Shown piece by piece: positions 1-12,009 of a DNA stretch of 64,000 nt. This DNA comes from Abelmoschus esculentus (taxonomy: Eukaryota > Streptophyta > Magnoliopsida > Malvales > Malvaceae), in NCBI GenBank assembly GCA_035048815.1, contig JAUCBN010000043.1, forward strand, positions 7,009,001 to 7,073,000, read 5' to 3'. The notes under the pieces were generated by a model. It was not told the origin of the DNA. It was given only the letters and a program-made list of their open reading frames with translations, and ran no database searches. A program made the translations under genes and the position numbers. Within the stretch, counting starts at the first letter, position 1; the number at the start of each line of letters is the position of its first letter.

Positions 1-353
1 TTATCGAATATTTTTATAGTCATAATTTTTTATTTAAATATTTAAATATTTTTTAAATACATGTAAAATTATTTAAATATTAAATCAATATGTAATAAAA
101 TTATTTAATGAATTTATTTCATTTAAATATGCTACAAAGAATCCAAATTAAGAAAATTTATTACTTCAAAGATAATTTTGTCCAATATGGAAGGAATTGA
201 CAAATACCAAAGAGAATGTTAGGAATCACATTCTCGGATTATTGGCAAAAAAGAGCTATTATTGATAATCATCTCTTCCGAGTGGGTGGGAATGAAGATA
301 AACCAAACAAGGGAATAAGATTCCGAAAAAGATCATTCCCCCGGCTAATGATC
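1..353. repeat. AT-rich flank with possible MITE remnant
   Basis: Positions 1-180 are very AT-rich with no recognisable gene. From about 215 the sequence is less AT-rich and carries AACCAAACA-like words near 301 and again after the solo LTR at about 1611. This is the kind of end seen in some plant miniature inverted-repeat elements (GTTTGGTT on the other strand). An 11-bp perfect inverted repeat (AAAAGATCATT at 327-337, its complement at 347-357) surrounds a C/G-rich loop. The MITE reading is inference; no second copy is present to fix its ends. Confidence 0.35.
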
Positions 354-358
354 TTTTC

Positions 359-1600
359 TGTTGCGTGTAAAAAGTACTTCGCGATTGCGTGCAACTGTAC
401 ACGTTTAAGTTATAGTATAAAAAGTATCGTATCCATAGAGATTGGTGCGTCTTTTAGAATCTAACCGCTTGCACTGTAATGAAAAACACAAATTATTTAG
501 AAGATTAATTTTAAATAAACTTAAAAGATAAATAATCAAGTAAAATAAATGAGATAATTGATAGGAGAAATGAGGCTGAGTTATTCCGAATTATGGAATG
601 ACTGTCGAATGATTTCTTCTTCGTAAGTGGGTGCTCGCAACATCCAACTTGTTCCGGCAATTGGGCTTAATCGATTGCTTATGTCATTTCTTCGAGTTGT
701 CAGTTCGTAGATTGTTTGGGCAATTGCGATGAGGGAATTGCTCGAGCAATTTGGGCGACTATCCTTAAGGTTCGGCAAAGCGTAGCTTCTATTAGCCATT
801 GAAATCATGCACTTATCCTTAAGCCAGATTAGTTCTTTCGTACTTGGATCGAACCATACCTATTCGTTTCATGAATTCAATCCTCCCGAATCTGGATAAA
901 TATGTCGTTTATCGAGGTCCTCTCCCGATTCTCTCGCAAACAAATTAAATGCCAAGAATAGGTAAACCTCAATTAAGAACACACCACAAACTTAAATAGA
1001 AATCAAACTAAATCATCCATAATAATAGAATAACCCAAGCCAACTTAGAATTAGTTCATGTCTGCGCAAAAGTTTCCAACAAACATTCCTCTCATTACTC
1101 GAAATAAAACAAGATGAAGAAAGATAAAGAAAATATCGGCCACTTGCTTCTTCTTCTCAATCTCACGATCCAGCCTTACCCTAGTTGGACGAAATCATCC
1201 TCTTTTAATAGTTGAGCTTGGTAGACTTGAATGATGGAATAAACTTGACTTGGAAAATAATCATAAAAGAATATTTTCATTCTCATTTGATTCCAAAGAA
1301 ATCTTTCCATCTTTGCTTTATTCTTCTAATTCTTTCCTTACTCTTTCAATTGACTTTATCTTCCATTATTTCTTTCCATTCGACAACTCCTCATCAAGGA
1401 ATAAGTCTTGTAAAACATAAAAACAAACCACAACAATATCTTTGTCCACAAAAATCAACTAATTAAAGACATAAGGTGACAACCAAAGAAATAGAATGAA
1501 AATGCATGGAAATAATTAAAATGCAACTAATTATGTGCTTAAGTGTAACAACAAACATGAGTAAAAAGGGTAATATATTAGCACAATTTAAAACTTAACA
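359..1600 (-). mobile_element. Athila-like solo LTR
   Basis: On the minus strand it starts TGTTAAGTTT at 1600 and ends with CA at 359. The same five bases, TTTTC, lie on both sides (354-358 and 1601-1605), as expected for a target-site duplication. The end near 359-470 resembles the ends of the A and B LTRs: a run like GCGTGTAAAAAGT, then a conserved TATCGTATCCATAGAGATTGG segment. No internal region follows, so this is a solo LTR left by recombination between the two LTRs of one element. Removing it rejoins the inverted repeat described for the left flank to sequence at 1606. Confidence 0.8.
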
Positions 1601-1605
1601 TTTTC

Positions 1606-2510
1606 CGTGAACCAAACACCCCTTACGGTACTTCCAATTTGAGACTTTGAATTAATATTCAGTTAAACTAATTTAGCTTAATTTTAAAGTTTTAATATTA
1701 ATTTGGCTCTAATTATTAGCCTAGATCATTTAATTAATTCTTATTTAATAATAGGTATTGAATATTTTTTTAAAGACACCACAAATAAAATTAAGTTTCA
1801 TCAAGATACTATTCAATCATGGGCCTTAAAAATTCTTTTATTCAACACTTATTAATTCACTATAATTATCTAGCTTAATTTAATTATTAAATCCCTAATT
1901 AAAGTTCTAACCTAAAAGGGCTCAAATCTAATTTACATTAATATTTAAAATTATCTAAATGCAATCTAGTATGACATTTAATCAAAAAATGCATACAAAA
2001 ATTAAAAACAATTTAAATTAATGAATAAAATAAAAACAATTGCAAAAAATAATTCATTTTATTATTTCTTGCGACTAAATTGAAAAGGTTACAAAACTAT
2101 AATTATAATGCCTATAATGACTAAAATGTATCAAATTACAAATTCTAATACCTAAATAAATAAAGTAACTAAACAAATATAATAAAAAATAAGAAAGTGA
2201 TGGACTTGCCAAAGCCTTGCATTGTAGAGTCAATCATGATATTCCTTTGATTTGTTCTAAGACTTCCACCATTATTCTTTTTTGTTTGTTTCTCTTTTCT
2301 AAGTAGACTTTCATCCCTTGTATAGACATTTGGAGATAGGAAAGTGAGGTTTCTCACCAATGTGAGATTTTATTCCTACACTAAAATGAATGATTATATG
2401 TAATAGATATTCCAATTAATGTGGAATTTGTTTCTTACACTAATTATTATTATCATTATTTATTATGGCCTTATTATATACACTAATACCCAGACAAAAT
2501 ATAGGTATGA
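1606..2510. repeat. R5-related LTR remnant
   Basis: Apart from the first few dozen bases this stretch is laid out like the interior of the R5 LTR at 32010-34105. It shows the same spacing of CTAAAAGGCTC-like, AATTAATT-rich and ACCAAATTGAA-like pieces, and ends near 2490 with ACCCAGACAAAATATAGGTAT where R5 has ACCCGGACAAAATTTGGGTAT. It is far diverged, and its own start was not found. No coding potential was seen. Confidence 0.45.
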
Positions 2511-3435
2511 CTATTGTCCCTCTTTACTCTTTGTTGTGGAATAGGAAGCGAACAAAGACTGAGAAGACACAAAATTTGTCCGGATCCACTGACCATCTGC
2601 TACGCTACTGAAGCTTGAAGCTATTCTTCATATTTGAAATTCTTCATCTTCTGTCAAACTATGGAGTTTGAAATTGTTCCTCTCATTAAAAAATTCTTCA
2701 AACTTTTGCCAAGATATGAAATCTGAAGTTGTTCTTCTCATTATTAAATTCTTCATCCTCCAAGGCCTGAAACTATTTTGAAAATTCATCGTCCTGCACC
2801 TCTTTGCAAAGGTGTCAAATAAACAAGTTCTTCTCATCACGAACTTCCTTTATCTTCAGAAAATGTCATCATTACTCTGCAAAAGTGTTGATATTCAAAT
2901 TCTTCTCATTATGAATTCATCATCCTTTATCGACCAAGTTCTTCTTGGTGAGTTCTTCTCATTAGGAACTCTAGATTCTTTGTTAAATGATTTTTTTCTC
3001 ATTATAAACTTTGGATTCTTTGCTGAATGAGTTCTTCTCATTTGAAACTTTTCTTTGCTGAGCGAAATCTTCTTCGTTGGGTGAACTCTTCTTATTAGGA
3101 TTTCTTTTTCGTTGTTGAACTCTTCTCATTAGGAGTTCTAATTCATCTCTTTCTATGAAGAATAATTGTATCTTCAAAAAGGAACAACATTGATTAATAT
3201 GAATTCAACATGGATTAAATTGATCTTTTGTTTGAAATTTGCAGTGGATCTTTTTCTCTTTTTATAGATCAATTCTCTTCTACATGGAGCATACAAGACT
3301 GAACATCTTTCTCGTCTGAACCCAGTGTTTGTTTATCTCGTTTGACCTTGCTTACACTTGACCTACCTACATCTTGATCAAGAAACATAAATCTTTCATT
3401 TTTCGTATCTTTCTTTCTTGTGAAAACAATCGATT
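2511..3435. repeat. Degenerate TTCTTCTCATTA repeat tract
   Basis: The word TTCTTCTCATTA or a one- to two-base variant recurs about nine times, near 2678, 2733, 2827, 2900, 2954, 2993, 3032, 3086 and 3120, at irregular spacing of about 40 to 95 bases. Short ORFs here are built from the repeat and are not credible genes. It follows an R5-like LTR end, so it may be retroelement leader sequence, which is an inference. Confidence 0.5.
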
Positions 3436-3439
3436 GTCT

Positions 3440-3635
3440 TTATTAGAGTCTACCTCTATAAATGGAGAATTTCTTTCAAGTTTACCTATGCAAATAGAAT
3501 TTTTTTTTAATTTCGTTTCTTTAAACAGAAGTTTTATTGAAACTCATCACTGTAAACGAAATTTATTAAGATTTATCTCTGTAAGAGAGATTTTTGTTGT
3601 AATTTGTCTCTACAAACGGGGCGTCCATGACAGTC
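3440..3635. repeat. Degenerate tandem repeat, unit about 36-40 bp
   Basis: Four to five diverged units share the pattern TCTCTGTAAACGAGATTTTT followed by a T-rich spacer. Clear examples start near 3450, 3487, 3546 and 3577. The units are too diverged for exact boundaries. Confidence 0.5.
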
Positions 3636-4987
3636 AATATCTATTACTGGATTTGTTTCTCGTGATCTCAGTTCATCTTTAATTGGATCTTCTTCTTCGA
3701 GATTTTTATTCAATCCTTAGTCATTCTTATATGTTTCTTTTTTGATCAATCTCACAAATTTCTACTAAAAATAAGCAAAGCTTTGAATGTATGTGTTAGC
3801 ATGCTCTTACCCTATAAATGTCTATGATGCATGAATATTGTTAATTGAGGACCACTTGGGTAAACTTTTTTCGGGAAAGCTCAAAATTTCTTTCTCAGTT
3901 TTTTGGTATATCTCTTTTGACTAATAGGGTAACCCATCTCACACTTAGGTTCAATCTTCAAGATCGTTATTTTTACTGTAAAGTGTCTTTTCAGTGTTTC
4001 ACTTTAGATTACTTTTCTTAAAGCATATTTTCGGGTTTTTACTTTGGCTTTTTTTTCTTTTTTTTTTAAAAACAAATGAAGCTCACCACGATCTCGATGA
4101 AACTTTCTTTAATTCTTTATAGATTCAACATATGAGCTTTTCTCTAGTTTCTTCCAAATTTGAACACCGTGTTGACACTAATTTTTGATACTTAAATTTA
4201 AATAAAAACTCATTAAGTTGAAATAACTTATTTGACCTAAATAAATATCTTAAATAACTCATTTGTTTTTCTATGCGCTGTCAATTGTTAATCGTTGGAC
4301 CTAAATATTATCTAATGATTTAGATTGGATCAAGAAAAGACCTAGCTGTGGGCCTTACGTGTCATGCTCCCTACCCCACGCGCCATGCTCAACTTCATGC
4401 GCATTTTCTCCTTTCTGGAGCAACTTGGAATGTGCAAATGAGGAAATTTTCAATTTAAAAAAGGAAATGGAAAGGATTTTCACAAATCCGAACCAAATCA
4501 AGCAAATGAGGAAGCAAAATCAATCAAGATTGAAGATTACAAGAGATATACAAGAACCCTCATTCCCCTTGTAAACACACACAATAGATATATAAGAAAT
4601 CATTATGAAAATTGTTGCAAGATTACAAATTGTGTATTGGATTTTTGGAGTTGAAATACAAGTTTGTTTTAGTTTTTTTAGCTTTGTTCTTTTTATAACT
4701 TTGTTAATTTTTTTTGAATTTTCAAAAGGGTTTAAGATAAAGGATGAATTTTTGATTGAACACCACCATCATACGGTGACCGACGCTGGTGGAGGTCGTC
4801 TGACATGGTGGCTAGTTCCCGGTGTTCTATATTCTTGAAGAACATCAAGAACATTTGAGAGAAAATGAAAGTTGGGTGTTTGATCCAAATTTTTTAAATG
4901 AAAAATAGGAATGGTGTTTGTGCACATGTATTTTAAAATAATTGGGTTTATTACCTTTATTAAATCCTTCTTCCCTATTTTTATTTA
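3636..4987. repeat. Unclassified non-coding, probably retroelement-derived
   Basis: No ORF or RNA gene is supported. A pyrimidine-rich segment around 4040-4070 is followed at 4170 by TGTTGACACTAATTTTTGAT, which could be an LTR start, but no matching end or second copy is visible. The stretch ends where the R1 LTR begins at 4988. Confidence 0.3.
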
Positions 4988-7440
4988 TGTAACCCCCTCG
5001 ACCCGGTCTAGACGCCACCCGACTCAAACGAGCTACATGGGGAATACCAAGGCTAATCCGGAGACTCGCCCCGATAAACAACCCTAAATTTTTTTCTTTT
5101 ATCTTCCATAAATGCATTAATTAGATCCTACATGTTCATGCAAGGACTGAGTTCATTTGCAGCATAAATAAATGAGAAACGAGTCCCAATTAATTCAAAC
5201 AAGTTTTAGAGGCCTAATTATAATTTTCTAGAAAATTATGATCTAAAAGTGAAATTAAGGTTATCAATCCTAAATTAAGTATATTTCATACTTGCACGTA
5301 AATTTTCAAGTTAAAGGAATATCTACAACTCATCTAATTGTTTCCTCAAAGTTTAGTGACTAAAATGTAAATTTTCAAGGTTTAACATAGCCTATAACGA
5401 CTTTAACTGACACGGGTATCGAAACACCCTTCCCTGGCATCGAAATCTATGAAAACGACAAAGGGTTATCGAAATGGGTATTAAAGGTTTTGATAAACCT
5501 TCGATAACTCAGATGATTGCCTGTGCGACAAGCTCGTGTTTGAATACGCATGGAGGACAGTTCTGATACTATTTGCTATTGTAAAGGTCAATATTGAACC
5601 AAAGATAAGCGTATCGATACGCCTATTGCTACTATTTCGAAACTAGTTCATGTGGTTTCGATACCCAGGCTTAATTTCCCAGAAAATCATTATTTTTTTT
5701 TGCCTAGGTATTGATACCCTATGAATAAGTATCGAAACCCCTGCCCATAAACAACTATTTACCCAGAATTTAAGCTTTAAACGTGGCTCAATGTATACTA
5801 GATGCAATTATTCACCTATATGGCATAAAACACATAATTCAACAAGATTTCTAGATGCTAATCATCCTAGTTTCATGCTCTTAAAACAATTTGAAACTAA
5901 TATTCAACAAAGTCATAATTCAACATCAAAATCATCATGGATTGCATCTTATAAATACTTCAAAAGCATAATAAATGTCATAGAGGAAGTTCAAAACCAA
6001 AATATGCACAAACATATATGTTCATTTCTCCATTGCTCTCATCTACTTAAGGTTCTCAATTTAATTCAAAACATACTTGAACCTAACAAAGTATAAAATA
6101 TGTTACTTGACACTTTTGCTTCTTGATGGCACCTAATCACTTATTTCTCTGCATTGCAAATAAAGGAGAGTGATTAAGCAAAAGCTTAGTGAGTGACATA
6201 TAAAAACACAAGTAAAAACGAATTGCAATGCAACCCATATATAAAAGCCAAAGTTTTATAAAAATATGTCATGCTCAACTCACAAAATAAACAAATGGCT
6301 ATCATTGCCAACATCATGAAAAACAAGAAGTATACCATGACATAAGCCACAAAACCTTTTTCAAATAACTTTTGAAAACATATGCTCAATAAGCATAGCA
6401 CAAGTCTTACATGCCTATGGAAAAGCTTCATTGAAAACACTATTCAATTAAAAAAATATACTTGCTTAACATTGTATTGGTATTAGTGAACTGTTTAGAT
6501 TACCACTAAACGTTAGGATAAGCGGAAATCGCATATGGCTTATACCGCCAAACATGCCCGTGATTGAATAACACAATCCACGACGACCCATATCGGTCCA
6601 CCTTAGTGTTTGGGATAGTTTGCCATATTCGAATGTGATAAGGTAACTGTTATATCACAAAACACTAGGCATCACCTCTAATGCAACACCAAGGAATTTA
6701 CACAGGTACAAATTTTATTTATAGTGCACTCACATCCTATTGATCGATCAACTTATCCACGTTTCATCATCTTTATTACCAACACTAAAAACAACACGAT
6801 GCTCAAGTTTTAAGATAAAAACAGTGAAGCACACTCATGCTTCCCATCAATACATACATCAAATGCATAAACCGATAAAACCTCTTTTCATAAAATTTTG
6901 AAAAAAAAATGGGAGCATCAAAACATTATAAAAACAGTATCATGAGCATCTAATCACATGTATAATCACATATGCACAATTAAAACATGAACATGACAAA
7001 ATCGCATAGTAAAGTAAGGCGTAATATGGGATTTTCGAGAGAGCAAAACTTAAAAACTTACGTCCAAGTATAAGGAGGTTTTTCAAACCTTACCTACACT
7101 CTCAAACCTTGGTAAAATAGATTAAAACACTATTGAAGCAGCTCACTCTCATAAATCACTCACAGATAACCGAAACTTGTCCGACAAGTCATCGAAACTC
7201 CACTCAATCACTTCAAACGAGATCACCTACTTCTTGCCCTGTTTAAAGCATAAAAAACTATGGCTTTAGTTATCCTAATCACACTCAATGAATCCCAAGT
7301 CGGAAAACCACTTAAACTTATCAAAACCTTAACCGAAAATTTTCCGAAACCAACCAAACTTCTGTTAAACTTTTAATCTGAGATTAGGGATTTTAAAAAC
7401 ACTTTATAAACATCTTAACACATTAAAAATCATCCTTTTA
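4988..7440 (-). mobile_element. R1 LTR, truncated
   Basis: Its plus-strand left end TGTAACCCCCTCGACCCGGTC matches the left ends of the R1 LTRs at 27463 and 41551. It keeps the same internal order: GGGGAATACC..CCCGATAAACAACCC, then an area with a GTTAGGATAAGCGGA-like segment near 6510. The right third, including the GTTACA end, is missing, and the match stops near 7436 where element A gag sequence begins. A cluster of TATCGATAC-type motifs lies at 5410-5745. No primer-binding site is seen to its left, so this may be a solo or partly deleted copy. Confidence 0.7.
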
Positions 7441-8489
7441 GGATCCAAAAACAGTGGGTTATAGTTTCCAACATACATGCTGGATTCTTGATTCTGCATG
7501 CATTCAGAAGAATTGTGGTTACCTCCATATAAATTGCAAAAAGAATCAATGACCTTGACCTCATGGGTATTTTGCTGTAACTGCATGTTTTGCACCATCT
7601 TGGTAAGAGAAGCCAATTGTGCTACCACTGAATTGGATGTTTCTAACTCATTCACTGTGGTTTGGCGTCTTACTCCTCCTCGCCTAGATGTAGGAAATTG
7701 AAAATCATTCTTTGCAAGTTTGTTCAGTATCTCAATAGCTTCCTCAGGTGCTTTATCAAGGAGTGTTCCATTTGCCGAGGCATCTAACATCATACTTGTC
7801 GGGGCATTCGTGGCGTTATAGAACATGGTCACTTGTGTCCAAAGGGGAAATCCATGCAACGGACACTTGTGCAGTAACTCTCTGTAGCGCTCCCATGCCT
7901 CGTACATAGGTTCATCATTTGCCTGTCGAAAAGAAGTGATTTCATTACGAATTCGATCACATAGATTTGTAGGATTAAAGTGTGTAATGAAATCTCAGCA
8001 TAATTCACTCCAAGATCCTATTGATCTTGATGGAATGCTATTTAACCAGGTTTTTGCCCTATCCCTCAGTGAATAGGGGAATAATTTCAATCTCAAGACA
8101 TCTTCATGGACTCCTTGGATTTTGAATGAATTGCATATCTCCATGAATGACTTGAGGTGCTGCCTGGCATCTTCAGTCATAGACCCACCAAACTGTCCAA
8201 TAGTGTTGAGCATATTGAACATGACCGGTTTTAGCTCAAAGTGGGCTGCATCGATCTTTGGTGTAACGACTCCTTGATTTAACCCATTCAAATCCTCTTC
8301 TAAGAAGTCTCGAACAATAAGCTGCCGCGGCCCTGGTGGCAGCGGAAGACCTCCATTGCCGGCAGGTACGTTTTGTCCTACCAGATGATCTGCCATAGCT
8401 CCTTGGATTTGACTCCTCAACCTTTGTCGTGTACGTTCAATCTCGGGATCTAATTCATACAAAGGGTTGGTTGGGTTGGCCCTGGTCAT
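7440..8489 (-). pseudogene. Athila-like gag of element A
   Basis: Gag is the structural protein that packages retrotransposon RNA. The start chosen is the ATG at 8489, giving MTRANPTNPLYELDPEIER; the longer open frame upstream runs through the primer-binding site and LTR end and is not used. The N-terminal part runs to a single in-frame TGA at 7997-7995, directly after WSELC. The same frame then continues with the conserved gag core (an NLCDRIRNEITSFRQ-like segment, then MYEAWERYRELLHKCP and GFPLWTQVTMFYN). A zinc-knuckle-like segment near the end reads CNLYGGNHNSSEC, with the second Cys replaced by Tyr. The frame breaks off near 7445 at the junction with R1. Apart from the one stop it is unusually well preserved. 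I know this Athila gag pattern from plant genomes; that is recognition from memory. Confidence 0.8.
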
Positions 8490-8559
8490 ACACCAAGAAA
8501 AACCAAAGTGAAATAAAAATAAAAGCAAGAAAATAAAGAAAACAAAATTTAGTTGCCAA

Positions 8560-8577
8560 TCCCCGGCAACGGTGCCA
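8560..8577 (-). promoter_or_regulatory. Primer-binding site of element A (tRNA-Asp)
   Basis: The minus strand reads TGGCACCGTTGCCGGGGA. This fits the 3-prime end of plant tRNA-Asp with one change, the usual primer for Athila elements. It lies six bases inside the LTR end at 8584. Confidence 0.85.
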
Positions 8578-8583
8578 AAAACT

Positions 8584-9808
8584 TGTCGCGTGTCAAAAGT
8601 GCGCGAATTGTGCAAGTGAACACGTGCAAGTGAATATCGTCTCCATAGGGATTGGTCTACTTAATATGCCTTCTTCGTCTTCTTGCTTTTTAAAAAGAAA
8701 TAAAATAAAGACACAAGTAAATTGGGTTTTGATGAAACTAAATAAAAAGACTAAATAAAAAGATAAAATCAGATAAAGAAAGTGGCTAGGATCCAGTTGT
8801 GTTGTATAGTGGATTCAATTGACTTGTCTCTATCCAATGCAATCACACAACACTGCCTCGGCAGTACTGCAGTTTACTGCCTCGACAGCACTGATGCTTG
8901 TCCGCCGCGACAATCTCTTGCTCTTGGGTGGACTTTACCAAAGTTCGGCAAAGTGTCCTTTGATGCCTCAACTTATCTCTAAGTCGAAGTACTGTTGATA
9001 ACCAGTCCTTGATGATACCTCTCGGCATGGATCAATTGTAATCACCAACCAATCCCACATTTCTCTTAGCCGCTGAAACTCTTAACCTATCTCTAGGCCG
9101 AGTTAGTGTTTCCCGATTGAAACACCGTACTTATTCCTTTCGTGAATCTAACTCTCTCGATATTAGATAAATGGATTACTTGCAAACTTCTCTCTCGAGC
9201 TTGGATGCAAGAACAAAGAATGGCAAAAAATAAGTAAACTTCGATACTTTATTGCATTAAAACAAGAAACAATGTTCAATCTCCTCACACTAATACGCTA
9301 CAACCTTCACTTAAGCCTAGAGAAAATTAGAACATAATGTAAAGAAAAGAAAACTCTAAAAGATGAAGTCGGCTAGGTCTAAGCTCTTTGTACCGAAAAC
9401 TCTCTTCTTCCTTCCTGTTGGACGGCTAGGTCTTATATAGGCTTGGTCTAGGGCAAACCTTTCCTAAGTAGGAGTATAACTTGGAGTAGGGTACAAGTCA
9501 ACTCCATAATTAAAATATTTCCAAGTTTACTCCAACTAGGATTTGTTTCCGCGTGGCCTTTGACTTGGGCTTTCCGTATGCTACCCAACTCCGATTCATG
9601 CGCTGCTTGTCCAGAAACGTCCAGCTCATTTTTCTCTTCAAGTCGCCTATAATATCGCTACTTTTCTTTCGGCTGCTGCCTCGGCATCAGGTCTTGCCTC
9701 GGCCATGTTGCTGCCTCGGCAATAGTTTTTCCTGCACAGATGTAAAAATGCAGTAAAACTTGCCTTTTCTGTAAATATCATCTTTATAAGCATAACCTCT
9801 AATTATAT
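8584..9808 (-). mobile_element. Element A LTR, larger part
   Basis: Aligns over its length with the B LTRs in opposite orientation: the same TATATAAG box (minus strand, about 9441-9434), a GGCTAGGTCTTATATAGG segment, GCCGAGGC motifs near 8856 and 9676, and an end TTTTGACACGCGACA. The first 95 bases of this LTR lie beyond element B at 17234-17328. Counting one copy of the TATAT duplication, the rejoined LTR is about 1320 bp, like the 1322 and 1335 bp of B. Confidence 0.85.
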
Positions 9809-11130
9809 TGATAAGTGCTCAACTCACTATCACTTTTTACACCTTTTATGGGCATTAAGCATCAAAATCTACACCCACTCGGACCAATGCATATACTTAA
9901 TGTGATATATTTAGAAGTTATTCTTATAAAGATGATATTTACAGAAAAGGCAAGTTTTACTGCATATTTACATCTGTGCAGGATAAACTATTGCCGCGGC
10001 AGCAACATGGCCTAGGCAGGACCTGATGCTGAGGCAGCAGTAGCAAGACAGGAAGCGATATTGTAGGCGATTGGAAGATAAAAATACAAGGGACGTTTGT
10101 GGACATGCAGCACATGGATTGAAGCTGGTTAGCACGAGGAAAAACCCAAGACAAGGCCACGCGTGAAAGCTTCTTAGGAAATATTTTATTTATGTACATG
10201 ACTTGTTCCCTACTCTAAGTTGTATTCTACTTAGGAAAGGTTTGCCCTAGGCCAAGCCTATATAAGACCTAACCGTCTAAGGGAATAGGAGAGCCGATTC
10301 TTAGAGAGTTCACCCTAAGATTCATTGTTTTCTTTCTCTCAAATTATGTTCTAAGTTTTCTTAGGGTTTAGGTGAAGGTTTCGAGTACTTGTGAGAGGAG
10401 ATTGTACTTTGTTCTTTGTTTCAATGCAATAAAATATCAAGGTTTGCTTATCCTTTTCCATTCTTTGTTCTTACATTCAAGCTCGGGAGAGAAGTTTGTG
10501 AGTAATCTGTTTATCTAGACTCGAGAGAGTTAGATTCACGAAAGGGATAAGTACGGTATTTCAATCGCGAAATACTAACTCGGCCTAGGGATAGGTTAAG
10601 AGTTTCAGCGGCTAAAAGAAGTGTAAGATTGGTTGATGATTATAATTGATTCACGCCGGGAGGTATCATCAAGGATTGATCACCAACAGTACTTCGACTT
10701 AGGGATAAGCGGAGTCATCCAAGGACACTTTGCCGAACTTTAATAAAGTCCACCCACGGGCAAGGGATTGCCGCGGCGGACAAGTATCGTCGCTGCCAAG
10801 GCAGTAATCTGCAGTACTGCCGAGGCAGTGATGTACAATTGCATTGGACAGGGACAAGTCAATCAAATCCACAATACAACACAATTGGTTCCTGCCCTCT
10901 CTCTTAATCAGATCTCATCTTTATTCTTAGTTTTCTTTATTTCAATTTATTTAGTTTCATCAAAACCAAATTTACCTGTGTCTTTATTTTATTTCTTTTT
11001 ACAGAGCAAGAAGACGAAGGAGGCATATTAAGTAGACCAATCCCTTTGGAGACGATACACGATTATACTGATCACTTTATTACTTGCGATGTGTCCACTT
11101 GCACCAATTGCGCACTTTTGACACGCAACA
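9809..11130 (+). mobile_element. Element B 5-prime LTR
   Basis: Starts TGATAAGTGCTCAACTCACT and ends GACACGCAACA. It is 1322 bp and lacks the short TTACTTGGAATAAAC-type piece present in the 3-prime copy near 16260. Near-palindromic GCCGCGGC/GCCGAGGC motifs occur near 9993, 10760-10775 and 10790-10830. Confidence 0.9.
10259..10266 (+). promoter_or_regulatory. LTR TATA box of element B
   Basis: TATATAAG sits about 450 bp into the LTR in the context AAGCCTATATAAGACC. The same box occurs in the 3-prime LTR near 16357-16364 and on the minus strand in the element A LTR. It is the likely core promoter of the element. Confidence 0.6.
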
Positions 11131-11136
11131 AGTTTT

Positions 11137-11154
11137 TGGTGCCGTCGTCGGGGA
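11137..11154 (+). promoter_or_regulatory. Primer-binding site of element B (tRNA-Asp)
   Basis: TGGTGCCGTCGTCGGGGA begins six bases after the LTR end. It matches the tRNA-Asp end with two changes (T for C, and C for T) relative to the usual TGGCGCCGTTGCCGGGGA, fewer matches than in element A. Confidence 0.8.
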
Positions 11155-11228
11155 TTGACAACTAAATTTTGTTTTCTTTGTTTTCTTGCTTTTTAATTTT
11201 TATTTTATTTTGTTGTTTTTCTTGGTGT

Positions 11229-11962
11229 ATGATCAGGTCCAACACAACCAACCCTTTGTACGAGTTAGACCCAGAGATCGAACGTACACGACAAAAGTTG
11301 AGGAGACTAATCCAAGGAGCTATTGCAGATCATCCGGTAGGACAAAACTTACCTGCCGGCAATGGAGGTTTTCCGCCGCCACCAGGGCCGCGGAAGCTCA
11401 CTTTCATAGATTTCCTGGAAGAAGACTTAAATGCCTTAAATCCAACCACCCAACCCCTAGGATTCCAGCAACCAACGCAACATCTGCCGCCGACGCAGGT
11501 CCAGCAGCCAGTGCCGTAGCAGCAATTTGTAAGTTCCTTGGAAAATTCTTTGAAAGCATTCATGATGAAAACCGAGTCATATATGGCAGAGAATAACAAA
11601 TTCATCAAAAGAACAGATGTGTTTATAAATAGGACTGAGATGAGGTTGCAAAACCAAGAAGCAGCAATTAAGGCATTGGAAACTCAGGTTGGGCAGTTTG
11701 CTTAAAACATAAACACTAGACCACAAGGAGGACTACCTAGCAATACTGAAGTTGCTAAGGTAATAGGCCAGGAACAGTGTAAAGCAATCACTACTAGGAG
11801 TGGTCTACAGCTGAAGGAAAAGATAGGAAGTCCAACAGGCCAAGTTCCATCAACAGCCCCAGCAAAAGAGGATTTAGATGCTGAACAAACTGATCCTGAT
11901 AACATTGCCCCAGCAGAGAACGCAACAGTTCCTGAACAACCTGCCGAGACACCAACAACCTA
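11229..11962 (+). pseudogene. Element B gag, centre deleted
   Basis: ATG at 11229 opens MIRSNTTNPLYELDPEIER, the same start as element A gag. After the DFLEEDLNALN segment (about residue 85) the sequence jumps to a Pro/Gln-rich stretch and gag C-terminal sequence, so the RNA-packaging core seen in A (the WERYRELLHKCP region) is missing. The frame is broken by TAG at 11517-11519 and again shortly after an ETQVGQFA segment near 11703. A KAITTRSG motif near 11790 is typical of the gag-to-protease link in Athila elements. It ends at a stop near 11960. Confidence 0.75.
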
Positions 11963-12009
11963 GTGGTACCAGGTATTAAGTTCCAAACTAAAGAAACCCT
12001 GGATGAGAT

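Noticed and set aside
216..464. 82-residue ORF at the left edge
   Set aside because: It crosses the inverted repeat, the TTTTC duplication and the end of a solo LTR, so it cannot be an ancestral gene.
5791..7907. Small plus-strand ORFs in the R1 LTR and opposite element A gag
   Set aside because: They lie in LTR sequence or antisense to a recognised gag frame and show no domain.
7995..7997. Programmed stop readthrough in element A gag
   Set aside because: A single TGA in a truncated, decayed element is more simply a mutation; no readthrough context or conservation can be shown.
11186..11596. 136-residue ORF overlapping element B gag
   Set aside because: It is an alternative-frame shadow; the gag frame is identified by its match to element A gag.
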